Shown here: positions 37,814 to 45,729 of the stretch, piece after piece | Layout: each line of letters opens with the position of its first letter | How positions within the stretch are numbered: the first letter of the stretch is position 1 | Source of the DNA: Dysgonomonas mossii DSM 22836 | Lineage (GTDB): Bacteria; Bacteroidota; Bacteroidia; Bacteroidales; Dysgonomonadaceae | DNA: 64,000 nucleotides | NCBI RefSeq assembly: GCF_000213575.1 | Contig: NZ_GL892004.1 | Location: 765,346 to 829,345, forward strand | Direction of reading: 5' to 3' | Notes under the pieces: generated by a model | What the model was told of the DNA's origin: nothing | Databases searched by the model: none | The model's input: only the letters and a program-made list of their open reading frames with translations | Position numbers and translations under genes: made by a program

Positions 37814-37984
37814 CCCCGTAACCTGCGAAGAGGTAGATTTTAACAGTATTTACGCTATGTTTAAGAACATATTTTGTTTGGAATCTCTCTAAACAAAAGC
37901 GGTGTTACGCCCTATGGGAGGTGTAGTGCGTTTAACTAAATATAACTAATTTGTAAAGTGTTTCTCGAAAGAGGAGTATTGTCT

Positions 37985-38359
37985 CTATTTTTTAAATATC
38001 AGATATACAGCAGCAATAAGAAAGACAAAAGCTAATAAATGGTTCCATCTGAAAGTCTCAGTCTTGAATGCCAGTGTACTGAACAATACAAAAACGGTGA
38101 GGGTGATAACCTCTTGGATGATTTTTAGCTGCATCAGAGTGAAAGGGCCTCCATTTCCCTGAAATCCGATTCTGTTTGCCGGAACCTGAAAGCAATATTC
38201 AAAAAAAGCGATTCCCCAGCTGAAAAGTATAACACCAAACAATGGAAGCGCTTCGAACCACGAATATTCTTTCATCTTTAGATGCCCATACCAAGCAAAA
38301 GTCATAAATATATTAGAAAATATCAATAATATTATTGTATATACACCGGATAAGTTCAT
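37985..38359 (-). CDS. DUF486/DMT-like small membrane protein
   Basis: A 124-residue protein with four transmembrane helices. The sequence NIFMTFAWYGHLK, WGIAFFEYCFQVPANRIGF and FTLMQLKIIQEVITLTVF matches the DUF486 family, which is related to small multidrug/EamA-type transporters. No function is known. It is transcribed alone; 170 bases downstream separate it from the ndk promoter, a stretch with a TTTTGTTT/AAACAAAA hairpin (37872-37898) but no gene. Confidence 0.75.
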   Translation of the reverse strand: MNLSGVYTIILLIFSNIFMTFAWYGHLKMKEYSWFEALPLFGVILFSWGIAFFEYCFQVPANRIGFQGNGGPFTLMQLKIIQEVITLTVFVLFSTLAFKTETFRWNHLLAFVFLIAAVYLIFKK

Positions 38360-38427
38360 TCTTTATAGATTAAAAATTTCGCAGCAAAAGTAAATATTTT
38401 TTGGAACTTTTGTTCTGAATTATTTCT

Positions 38428-38435
38428 TACCTTTG
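38428..38435 (+). promoter_or_regulatory. -7 box of fbp
   Basis: TACCTTTG, 39 bases upstream of the fbp ATG; no -33 at standard spacing. Confidence 0.4.
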
Positions 38436-38473
38436 AAATATCCATAAAAAACAACACAATAATAATTAGCACT

Positions 38474-39505
38474 ATGAAAAATATTGCAAGAAAAACACTA
38501 GATGAATTTATCATCGAGAGACAGGAAGATTTCAAATATTCGAGAGGAGAGCTTTCTCGCCTGTTAAACTCAATTCTTCTCGCCGCCAGGGTCGTTAGTT
38601 ACAAAGTAAATAAAGCCGGCCTGGTAGATATCTTGGGAGCAGTAGGCACTACAAATGTGCAAGGCGAGGATCAGAAGAAATTGGATGTATATGCCAATAA
38701 TGTTTTTATACAAACACTTATCAACAGGGAAATAGTCTGTGGCATTGCTTCGGAAGAAAATGATAATTTTATTACAATTGAAGGGCTTGATGAAGGGCAC
38801 AACAACAAATATGTAGTGTTGATGGATCCGCTTGACGGCTCGTCTAATATTGAGGTAAATGTATCGGTAGGAACTATTTTCTCTATATACCGTCGCATTT
38901 CTCCGATAGGTTCACCTGTTACGATGGAAGACTTTTTGCAGCCGGGAGTTAATCAGGTGGCAGCAGGGTATATTATATATGGTACGTCTACCATGATTGT
39001 TTATACTACGGGTAGAGGAGTGAATGGTTTTACGCTAAATCCTGCGATCGGAAGCTTTTATCTGTCGCATTCCAATATGAGATGCCCCAAAAATGCGAAT
39101 ATATATTCTGTAAACGAAGGCAACTACGTTCATTTTCCGCAAGGCGTGAAAGATTATATAAAATACTGTCAGGAAGAAAAAGAAGATCGCCCTTATACTG
39201 CCCGATATATAGGTAGCTTGGTGTCGGATTGCCATCGCAATCTTATTACTGGCGGTATCTATTTCTATCCGTCCACACACAAAGCGCCTAAGGGCAAGCT
39301 ACGGTTGTTGTACGAATGCAATCCGATGGCGTTTATTACAGAGCAAGCCGGCGGAGCTGCTATAGACGGGCATAATCGAATATTGGAGATTCAGCCGCAG
39401 GAGTTACACCAGCGAGTGCCGTTTTATTGTGGAAGCTTGAATATGGTGAAAAAACTAAAAGACTTTATAGAAAGAGCTGAAGAAAAAGAAAAAAAAGATA
39501 AATAA
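38474..39505 (+). CDS. fbp: Fructose-1,6-bisphosphatase class I
   Basis: A 343-residue gluconeogenic enzyme. Motifs: [25 protein letters not shown] (metal site), [22 protein letters not shown] (substrate and Mg, near 117-124), [22 protein letters not shown] and [21 protein letters not shown]. It converts fructose-1,6-bisphosphate to fructose-6-phosphate. Normal length for Bacteroidota class I FBPase. Followed by a terminator. Confidence 0.95.
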   Translation: MKNIARKTLDEFIIERQEDFKYSRGELSRLLNSILLAARVVSYKVNKAGLVDILGAVGTTNVQGEDQKKLDVYANNVFIQTLINREIVCGIASEENDNFITIEGLDEGHNNKYVVLMDPLDGSSNIEVNVSVGTIFSIYRRISPIGSPVTMEDFLQPGVNQVAAGYIIYGTSTMIVYTTGRGVNGFTLNPAIGSFYLSHSNMRCPKNANIYSVNEGNYVHFPQGVKDYIKYCQEEKEDRPYTARYIGSLVSDCHRNLITGGIYFYPSTHKAPKGKLRLLYECNPMAFITEQAGGAAIDGHNRILEIQPQELHQRVPFYCGSLNMVKKLKDFIERAEEKEKKDK

Positions 39506-39510
39506 AATAA

Positions 39511-39545
39511 AAGCTCTCATGGTTAACGCTATGAGAGCCTTTGTT
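39511..39545 (+). terminator. Terminator after fbp
   Basis: GCTCTCAT / ATGAGAGC stem (39513-39538) followed by a T-rich tail. Confidence 0.7.
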
Positions 39546-39569
39546 TTTGACTAACTTTGTCTCTCGAAT

Positions 39570-40118
39570 ATGGAGCTTAGTTATACATTGTCTACAAATG
39601 ACTATTTAGAGTTGCAACTTTATAATTTGTCTCACAACAGCGGTTATAAAAAGCAGCGGAAATGGGACCGTTATCGGTTGCCGGGGTTATCTCTTTTGTT
39701 TGGTGCTATCCTGTTGTTTGACGGGATGAACGATATTCTGGCTTATGTCTTTATCGCATCATCACTTTTGTTTTTTATGTTTTATCAACGCTGGTCGGCG
39801 TGGATGTATAAGCGTATGAGTAAGCGGAAGGTAATAGAGAGTATGAAAGGAGAATCTCTCTACGAAATAAAACTTTTGCTGGGGAATGATGTTATAGAAG
39901 TCGACAGTAAACGAGGTCATAATTTTTTTAATGTGCATGATATAAAATCGATCATCGAAATAGAGCGATATTTTTATCTGATGATGAATCAATATGTTTA
40001 TATCATTATTCCCAAAGATCAGATTGTTGACAAGGAACAACTGGCAGGTATTTTCGAAGGATATAGGAATACTAAGGGTATTCCACTTATACACGAATTG
40101 GAGTGGGAATGGAAGTAA
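39570..40118 (+). CDS. YcxB-like membrane protein
   Basis: A 182-residue protein. Residues 45-85 hold two transmembrane helices; the C-terminal 80 residues form a soluble beta-rich domain (LLGNDVIEVDSKRGHNFFNVHDIKSIIEIERYFYL...YVYIIIPK) like the YcxB family. No function is known. It begins 31 bases after the fbp terminator. Confidence 0.6.
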   Translation: MELSYTLSTNDYLELQLYNLSHNSGYKKQRKWDRYRLPGLSLLFGAILLFDGMNDILAYVFIASSLLFFMFYQRWSAWMYKRMSKRKVIESMKGESLYEIKLLLGNDVIEVDSKRGHNFFNVHDIKSIIEIERYFYLMMNQYVYIIIPKDQIVDKEQLAGIFEGYRNTKGIPLIHELEWEWK

Positions 40119-40192
40119 ATATTTTTTAGCTTATTTCACATTAGGCGAGATGTTTCTTGCTTGAAATGTAAAGTAGAGATTGCAAATTTTAT

Positions 40193-40200
40193 TATATTTG
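40193..40200 (+). promoter_or_regulatory. -7 box of the acetate operon
   Basis: TATATTTG, 62 bases before the pta ATG; -33 not clear. Confidence 0.4.
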
Positions 40201-40262
40201 CTCGATTTTATAAAAAGGGTTCGTCCTGACTTCGTATTGGATAAAAACAATCATTATATATT

Positions 40263-41273
40263 ATGGATTTAATTAAAGAGATAGTAGAAAGAGCAAAAGC
40301 GAACAAACAACGTATCGTATTGCCGGAAGGAACAGAAGAAAGGACTATAAAAGCAGCAGATCAGTTGCTTGGTGATGGTGTTGCCGACATTATCCTTATA
40401 GGAAATGTAAAGGAAGTAAAAGAATTGGCAGCCGGTCTTAATCTGAAAAATATAGATAAAGCGACCATTCTTGATCCGAAAGATTATGAGAAGAAAGAGG
40501 TTTATACAAATCTTCTTTTTGAGTTGAGGAAATCGAAAGGTTTAACTATCGAACAGGCAGCAAAACTTGCCGAAAATCCGCTATATATTGGTTGCCTTAT
40601 GATCAAAAACGGAGACGCCGACGGCGAAATTGCCGGAGCCGAGAATACAACAGGAGATGTGCTTCGCCCTGCATTGCAAATTATAAAAACAGCACCCGGA
40701 ATCAGTGTGGTATCAGGTGCTTTTTTAATGTTTACTACTCAGAAACAATATGGCAAAGACGGACTGTTGCTTTTTGCAGACTGTGCCGTTACTCCCGATC
40801 CTACAGCATCTCAGCTCGCCGAAATAGCTGTTGCTACAGGTCAAACTGCTCGTGCTTTGGTTGGAGAAGAACCACAGGTTGCAATTCTAAGTTTCTCGAC
40901 AAAAGGAAGTGCTAAAAGCCCGTTAGTAGATAAGGTGATTGAAGCCACACAACTGGCTCAAAAGATTGACCCTACAATGAAGATCGATGGCGAATTGCAA
41001 GCCGATGCGGCTCTTGTACCTGCAGTAGGTAAGCAAAAAGCTCCCGAGAGTGCTGTTGCCGGACATGCAAATGTACTGGTGTTCCCTTCGTTAGAGGTAG
41101 GAAATATAGCTTACAAACTAGTGCAACGTTTGGGCAATGCCGAGGCTGTAGGTCCTATCCTGCAAGGAATGGCTGCACCGGTAAATGACTTGTCGCGAGG
41201 TTGCTCGGTAAGTGATATATATAATATGGTGGCTATTGCCGCTAACCAGGCTATTGCCGCAAAGAAAAAGTAA
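40263..41273 (+). CDS. pta: Phosphate acetyltransferase
   Basis: A 336-residue short-type Pta. Features: LVEGTEERTIKAADQLL-like N-terminus (VLPEGTEERT), GAENTTGDVLRPALQIIK, TPDPTASQLAEIAV, FSTKGSAKSPLVDKV, IDGELQADAALVP and GNIAYKLVQRLGNAEAVGPILQGM. It interconverts acetyl-CoA and acetyl phosphate. It heads the cluster pta - HAD-like dehydrogenase - ackA; the gap to the next gene is 109 bases. Confidence 0.95.
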   Translation: MDLIKEIVERAKANKQRIVLPEGTEERTIKAADQLLGDGVADIILIGNVKEVKELAAGLNLKNIDKATILDPKDYEKKEVYTNLLFELRKSKGLTIEQAAKLAENPLYIGCLMIKNGDADGEIAGAENTTGDVLRPALQIIKTAPGISVVSGAFLMFTTQKQYGKDGLLLFADCAVTPDPTASQLAEIAVATGQTARALVGEEPQVAILSFSTKGSAKSPLVDKVIEATQLAQKIDPTMKIDGELQADAALVPAVGKQKAPESAVAGHANVLVFPSLEVGNIAYKLVQRLGNAEAVGPILQGMAAPVNDLSRGCSVSDIYNMVAIAANQAIAAKKK

Positions 41274-41382
41274 AATAGTTATAAATAGCTTTGAGAAATA
41301 AAAGGTTGGTACGAACAATCATTCGATTCGTTTTCCAGATCTACTCATAGTTTATAACTCTAAATTTATAATTAAAATATTT

Positions 41383-42348
41383 ATGGCAGAAATCATAGAA
41401 CCTATTGAGGAGTATGGGTTAAGCTCAAAAAATAAGAAGAGGTCTCTTTTCTCTAAGATCGGGGTTGTAGGCTGCGGTCGTGATGGACGACATATTGTAA
41501 GCCTCACAGCACTATCGGGTATCGAGGTTACTTTTGTTGAAGTGTCGGAAGATAGGATACAATTGGCTTTGAAAGATATAGAGCACGGACTGGATACAAA
41601 AATAGAGAACTGGGGATTGACTCAAGGGGAAAAGCGTTCTACCATGGGACGTATCAAAGGAACCCTTGATTATCAGGATCTTCAAGATTGCGATTTCGTG
41701 ATCGAATGTATCCGTTACGATGTGGATGGAGGACGTAGCACTGATTTGAGGAAAGAAGTTTTCCGCAATCTGGAACAAGTTTTATCGCCGGATGCTATTA
41801 TCGCAACAAATGCAACTACAGTTATCATCAGTGAATTGGCTGCAGATCTGAAGTATAAAGCTCGTTGTATCAGTCTGCATTTTCCTGTCTCACATACAGA
41901 CGCTCGTTTGTTAGAGATTGTAAGAGGAACATTTACATCCGAAGAGGCAGTGCGCAAGGTGTATCACTTTGCTCACATGATCAAGCATACAGCTATACAG
42001 GTGCACGAAAGTAGCGGGCTTGTAAGTTTTCGTATGATGATAACAATGTTGAATGAAGCATGTCAGATATGGATGGAGAATGTAGCTTCTATAGAAGATA
42101 TAGATAAAGAGTTTACAATCATCTTCGGACAACGGTTTGGTATTTTCCAACTGGCAGACATCTTAGGTATCGAAAAGCTGGTGATGCTAATGGAAGATAT
42201 GTTTGACGAGTATGGCGATAAAAAGTATAAGGCTAGTCCGGTACTGTGGAAGTTGTTCAGATCAAAGCAACTTGGTGTATCTACCAAACGAGGCTTTTAT
42301 ATTTACGATGATGCAGGGAAAATAATAGGACCAAACGATTTAATTTAA
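41383..42348 (+). CDS. 3-hydroxyacyl-CoA dehydrogenase-like protein within the acetate operon
   Basis: A 321-residue protein with a Rossmann NAD-binding domain (GVVGCGRDGRHIV, FVEVSEDRI) and a C-terminal helical domain (FGIFQLADILGIEKLV, KRGFYIYDD), the layout of 3-hydroxyacyl/3-hydroxybutyryl-CoA dehydrogenase. The His region (SLHFPVSHTDARLLEIV) is kept, but the usual G(F/L)V.NR segment reads GLVSFRMM, so the conserved Asn is replaced by Phe. Substrate specificity may be altered, or activity lost. It is four bases from ackA and thus is co-transcribed with it and probably with pta. Confidence 0.75.
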   Translation: MAEIIEPIEEYGLSSKNKKRSLFSKIGVVGCGRDGRHIVSLTALSGIEVTFVEVSEDRIQLALKDIEHGLDTKIENWGLTQGEKRSTMGRIKGTLDYQDLQDCDFVIECIRYDVDGGRSTDLRKEVFRNLEQVLSPDAIIATNATTVIISELAADLKYKARCISLHFPVSHTDARLLEIVRGTFTSEEAVRKVYHFAHMIKHTAIQVHESSGLVSFRMMITMLNEACQIWMENVASIEDIDKEFTIIFGQRFGIFQLADILGIEKLVMLMEDMFDEYGDKKYKASPVLWKLFRSKQLGVSTKRGFYIYDDAGKIIGPNDLI

Positions 42349-42352
42349 AGAC

Positions 42353-43552
42353 ATGAAGATATTAGTATTGAACTGTGGAAGTTCTTCTATAAAATATAAG
42401 CTTTTCGATATGGAAAGCAAGGCTGTGGTTGCACAGGGAGGAGTCGAAAAAATCGGTTTGAAAGGTTCTTTCCTTAAGTTTCCGCTACCTAATGGTGATA
42501 AGGTCGTTCTTGAAGGTGAAATCCTAGAGCATCAGGCCGGAATAGAATATATATTGGGTGTTTTGACAAGCTCTAAATATGGCGTTTTAGGTTCTTTGGA
42601 CGAGATAGACGCTGTTGGTCATCGTGTAGTTCACGGTGGTGAAGAGTTTAATAGTAGTGTATTTATTACCGATGAGGTGATAAAGAAAATGGAAGAATGT
42701 ATAGAGCTTGCTCCACTTCATAATCCACCTAATCTTGCAGGTATCTATGCCGTAAGAGAATTGATGGGAAATATCCCGCAGGTGGGAGTTTTTGATACTG
42801 CTTACCATCAGACGATGCCCGCAAAATCATATATGTATGGATTGCCATATTCATTATATGAGAAATACGGTATCAGACGTTATGGCTTTCACGGAACAAG
42901 TCACAGATATGTTTCACGCAAAGGATGTGATTTGCTGGGTGTTCCCTACGAAAAACAACGTATTATCACAGCTCATATAGGTAATGGCGGCTCTTTGGCT
43001 GCTATCTATGGCGGCAAGTCGGTAGATACATCAATGGGTATGACTCCTGTTGAAGGTCTGTTGATGGGTACTCGTTCGGGCGATGTAGATGCCGGTATTA
43101 TATCTTTCATTATGGAGAAAGAGAACATCGGTACACAAGCTATTTCTACTCTCGTAAATAAGCACAGTGGGCTGTTAGGTGTATCGGGTGTATCGTCTGA
43201 TATGCGTGAGTTGCGTGCCGCAATGGATGAGGGTAACGAAAGAGCTATATTGGCTTTCGATATGTTTGTACACCGTATAAAGAAATATGTGGGTGCTTAT
43301 GCAGCCGTTCTGGGTGGTGTAGATATTCTTATGTTTACGGGTGGTATAGGCGAGAATGCTATTGCTGTTCGCGAACAAGTATGTAAGGATATGGAATATA
43401 TGGGAATAAAACTTGACGTAGAGAAGAATGCCAAGATACAAGGAGAAGAGGCTGTTGTTAGTGCTCCCGACTCTAAAGTGATCGTTATGGTTGTTCCTAC
43501 TGATGAAGAATATATGATCGCCTCCGATACAATGGAGATCGTTAATAAATAA
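42353..43552 (+). CDS. ackA: Acetate kinase
   Basis: A 399-residue enzyme that makes ATP and acetate from acetyl phosphate. Motifs: LVLNCGSSSIKYKLF at the start, HRVVHGG, RRYGFHGTSHRYVS, TAHIGNGGS, DTSMGMTPVEGLLMGTRSGDVDAG and FTGGIGENA. Length and motifs are complete. It is the last gene of the cluster and is followed by a terminator. Confidence 0.98.
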   Translation: MKILVLNCGSSSIKYKLFDMESKAVVAQGGVEKIGLKGSFLKFPLPNGDKVVLEGEILEHQAGIEYILGVLTSSKYGVLGSLDEIDAVGHRVVHGGEEFNSSVFITDEVIKKMEECIELAPLHNPPNLAGIYAVRELMGNIPQVGVFDTAYHQTMPAKSYMYGLPYSLYEKYGIRRYGFHGTSHRYVSRKGCDLLGVPYEKQRIITAHIGNGGSLAAIYGGKSVDTSMGMTPVEGLLMGTRSGDVDAGIISFIMEKENIGTQAISTLVNKHSGLLGVSGVSSDMRELRAAMDEGNERAILAFDMFVHRIKKYVGAYAAVLGGVDILMFTGGIGENAIAVREQVCKDMEYMGIKLDVEKNAKIQGEEAVVSAPDSKVIVMVVPTDEEYMIASDTMEIVNK

Positions 43553-43578
43553 GCTTCTATAGTATATTTAGATATGTG

Positions 43579-43606
43579 AAAAACGGCACAATATTGTGCC
43601 GTTTTT
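43579..43606 (+). terminator. Intrinsic terminator after ackA
   Basis: Perfect palindrome AAAAACGGCACAAT / ATTGTGCCGTTTTT ending in T's. Confidence 0.85.
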
Positions 43607-43704
43607 CGTTTCTTTATAATACACAAGATTCTTTAACAAATTCATTAACAATTTGTAGTTCACAGTTAAACAAAATTAAACACGGGAAAAATCATAGTCT
43701 ATTA

Positions 43705-43736
43705 TTTGGAAGATTCCTCAGGGGGATTTACCTTTG
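43705..43736 (+). promoter_or_regulatory. Strong promoter without a following gene
   Basis: TTTG (43705-43708) and TACCTTTG (43729-43736), 20 bases apart, one of the best consensus matches in the window. The next element downstream is the hairpin of the left island repeat. Confidence 0.65.
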
Positions 43737-43740
43737 TAAT

Positions 43741-43812
43741 GTGTTTTTCATAGTATTAGATTTAAGGTTAACAATGAAGATTGGTTGTCGGGACGACAAC
43801 CTTTTCTTTTTT
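43741..43812 (+). ncRNA. Putative small RNA or truncated leader at the island target site
   Basis: Transcription from the promoter at 43705-43736 would start near 43741 and stop at GGTTGTCG-GGA-CGACAACC (43783-43801) with its T-rich tail (to 43812), giving an RNA of about 70 bases. No plausible gene lies in it apart from a 14-codon ATG frame at 43774 that runs through the hairpin. Before island insertion the same terminator would have sat 126 bases in front of the lipoprotein gene now at 52469, so a leader or attenuator is an alternative to a free sRNA. Confidence 0.45.
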
Positions 43813-43815
43813 ATA
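43786..43815 (+). repeat. Left direct repeat of the island (attL)
   Basis: 30 bases starting TGTCGGGACGACAACC are identical to 52314-52343. Here the stem GGTTGTCG/CGACAACC is perfect; the flanking GGT is lost in the right copy, as expected if the element joined inside this hairpin. Confidence 0.75.
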
Positions 43816-43997
43816 TAGGTTTGAAAATGTTTTGTAAATAATTGATAACTAAAGAATAGTGTAAGTTGATGCAGAAAGTTTAAAACCTATCAAAAAAAAG
43901 AAGAAGTGTCAAAAAAGCTACTTTTGTACATGTTTTTGTATACGTTTTTGAATGTAATGCACTACCTTTGCATAAAGGCTTCAAAAGCCAATTAAAG

Positions 43998-45278
43998 ATG
44001 AGTTACAGTGTGAAAATCGTAGCTGAAGCATCGAAAAAAGCTACAAAAACGACTGCAAACTTGAAACTGGTTATCTACAAGACTGGTTATAAAAGAGAAC
44101 CAAAATCCCTCCGGTACTCTGTTGAATTAAAAGATTGGGATAAGAATAAAGAACGATTAAAGAGCTCGAGTACACAAGCAGATGTGCTTAATCTTTATCT
44201 GAATGCTACAGAAAAGAAACTCTATGATCAGATTTGTTTATGGGAGATCAATAATATTGATTGGTATCCTAAACAACTAGTATCTATACTAGATCGAAAA
44301 TCTGAAAAACCTCAGCAAACTAAAGCTGATAAGGTTGTTGTCTTTATTGATAGACAAATAGACTATTACAAATCAAAAGAAAGGATTAAAAATGGAGAGA
44401 AAACAACAGGCTCCTCTAATTGGGAAAACTACCAATGGTTAAAGAATTCACTTTTCGAATTTACAAAGGTGAAGTACAAAAAAGATTTTAACTCTTATTG
44501 CTTTAAAGATATAAGCGAGAGTTTTATGCACTCTTACAGTATTTATATTCAAGAGAAAGGTTTGAAAAATGGAAATAAGGGAGGGTTAAGGCATAAACTC
44601 AAAAATCTGAAAGCTGTATTTAATCTTGCTCAAAAAGAAAAGGTGTCAGATGTTGATGTTTGTGTATTTGATGTAGTGAAAGAACACCTGAAGGCATCTA
44701 AAACAACACCCAGAGTTTTGTCAGATGCGGATTTTATTAGAATACGAAATTTTGATAGGTCGAAGTTGTCTAAGAAAGAATGTTTTCACCTCGATTTATT
44801 CTTATTTAGCTATTATAGTGGAGGGATGGCAAATGTAGATGTATGCTACTTAAATAAATCTTGTATCAAAGATGATTATATTGAGTATGTGAGACGTAAA
44901 TGTGATAAAGTAGCTAATCCTATATTTTTACCTAAGATACTTGAGATTATAGATCGATACAAAGAAAAATCTTATGGTAATTATGTTCTGCCTATATTCA
45001 ATGGAAAACAGCAGACAGAAATACAAAAACATGATAAGGTAGAAAGAATAACTTTAAGCGTGAATAAGACTTTAGCTAAAATATCGTCTCATTTAGGTAT
45101 AGCTAAAAAAGTAACGTGGTATTATGCCAGAGGGACTTATATAACAAAAGCTATAAATGAGGGGCTCAATGCTTATGAAGTAGCGGATCAGGCTGGGAAT
45201 AGTGTTAAGATTATTGAGAAGCATTATTATAGGGCTGATAGAAGTGAAATACAAAGAAGAATGATTTCTGCTTTGTAA
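43998..45278 (+). CDS. Tyrosine recombinase/integrase lacking the first catalytic Arg
   Basis: A 426-residue site-specific recombinase with N-terminal arm-binding domain (LKLVIYKTGYKREPKSLRY), SAM-like core-binding domain (about residues 100-220) and C-terminal catalytic domain. Arg II is in YYARGTYIT (Arg378) and the nucleophile is Tyr410 or Tyr411 (EKHYYR). The segment where Arg I is expected reads SYYSGGMANVDVCYL, with Gly in the Arg position, as in IntDOT-type Bacteroides integrases where Arg I is not conserved. I start at 43998 (MSYSVKIVAE); a longer frame from 43968 is less likely. A TACCTTTG box lies at 43963-43970, 27 bases before this start. Confidence 0.85.
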   Translation: MSYSVKIVAEASKKATKTTANLKLVIYKTGYKREPKSLRYSVELKDWDKNKERLKSSSTQADVLNLYLNATEKKLYDQICLWEINNIDWYPKQLVSILDRKSEKPQQTKADKVVVFIDRQIDYYKSKERIKNGEKTTGSSNWENYQWLKNSLFEFTKVKYKKDFNSYCFKDISESFMHSYSIYIQEKGLKNGNKGGLRHKLKNLKAVFNLAQKEKVSDVDVCVFDVVKEHLKASKTTPRVLSDADFIRIRNFDRSKLSKKECFHLDLFLFSYYSGGMANVDVCYLNKSCIKDDYIEYVRRKCDKVANPIFLPKILEIIDRYKEKSYGNYVLPIFNGKQQTEIQKHDKVERITLSVNKTLAKISSHLGIAKKVTWYYARGTYITKAINEGLNAYEVADQAGNSVKIIEKHYYRADRSEIQRRMISAL

Positions 45279-45314
45279 TTTTTAAACTTTTTGTTTAAAA
45301 AGGATTATTCTTAA

Positions 45315-45527
45315 TTAATAGAAAGGAATCAATCTCACCTTCTTGACATAGAGATTAAAAGAATAGAATTAGAAAGATGGATTAAACCGTTCATTGAGTA
45401 TGTCTATCTCGATCCTTTCGAAGCACGCTTTCAGAGTACTAAGGTTATGTACGACTTCAAAGGGGGTATGAAAGCCTTGCTAATTAACTCTTATTCTTTG
45501 TATAGAATATGGGGAGGGGGTTGTTAA
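45315..45527 (+). pseudogene. Gene fragment downstream of the integrase
   Basis: An open frame of 70 codons without a good start codon (reading LIERNQSHLLDIEIKRIELE and later YDFKGGMKALLINSYSLYR) ends at TAA 45525-45527. The residue composition looks coding, but it is cut at the 5' side by the stop at 45312. It is probably a remnant of a gene of the element. No family recognised. Confidence 0.35.
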
Positions 45528-45591
45528 GTAAAGTATTTAAAAAATACTTTACAGCTACACCTCAAAAGACCAAACTATGTCAAATTAAAAA

Positions 45592-45636
45592 TAAAGCATC
45601 TTGTCTATATATTTTAAGTATATGGATAAGATGCTT
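45592..45636. terminator. Hairpin between integrase region and mod operon
   Basis: AAAGCATCTTGTC pairs with GATAAGATGCTTT (one G-U), with an AT-rich inner stem; followed by ACTATTT. It may stop transcription from the integrase side. Confidence 0.6.
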
Positions 45637-45680
45637 TACTATTTATAAGTCATTGGTAAATCAATGAAGTCCGAAAAATA

Positions 45681-45710
45681 TTGTCTCTACTTAAAACTTA
45701 AGTATATTTG
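45681..45710 (+). promoter_or_regulatory. Promoter of the mod-ATPase-TOPRIM-res operon
   Basis: TTG (45681-45683), 19 bases, TATATTTG (45703-45710). Transcription would start about 13 bases before the mod ATG, leaving a very short leader. Confidence 0.6.
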
Positions 45711-45729
45711 TAAATAAAAAAAATGAATA

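Noticed and set aside
37841..37935. Possible structured RNA between DUF486 and ndk
   Set aside because: A hairpin and some pairing exist, but no promoter with terminator and no known RNA family could be recognised.
43774..43818. 14-codon peptide frame through the left repeat
   Set aside because: It would be translated through the terminator stem and is broken in the right copy; a chance frame is more likely.
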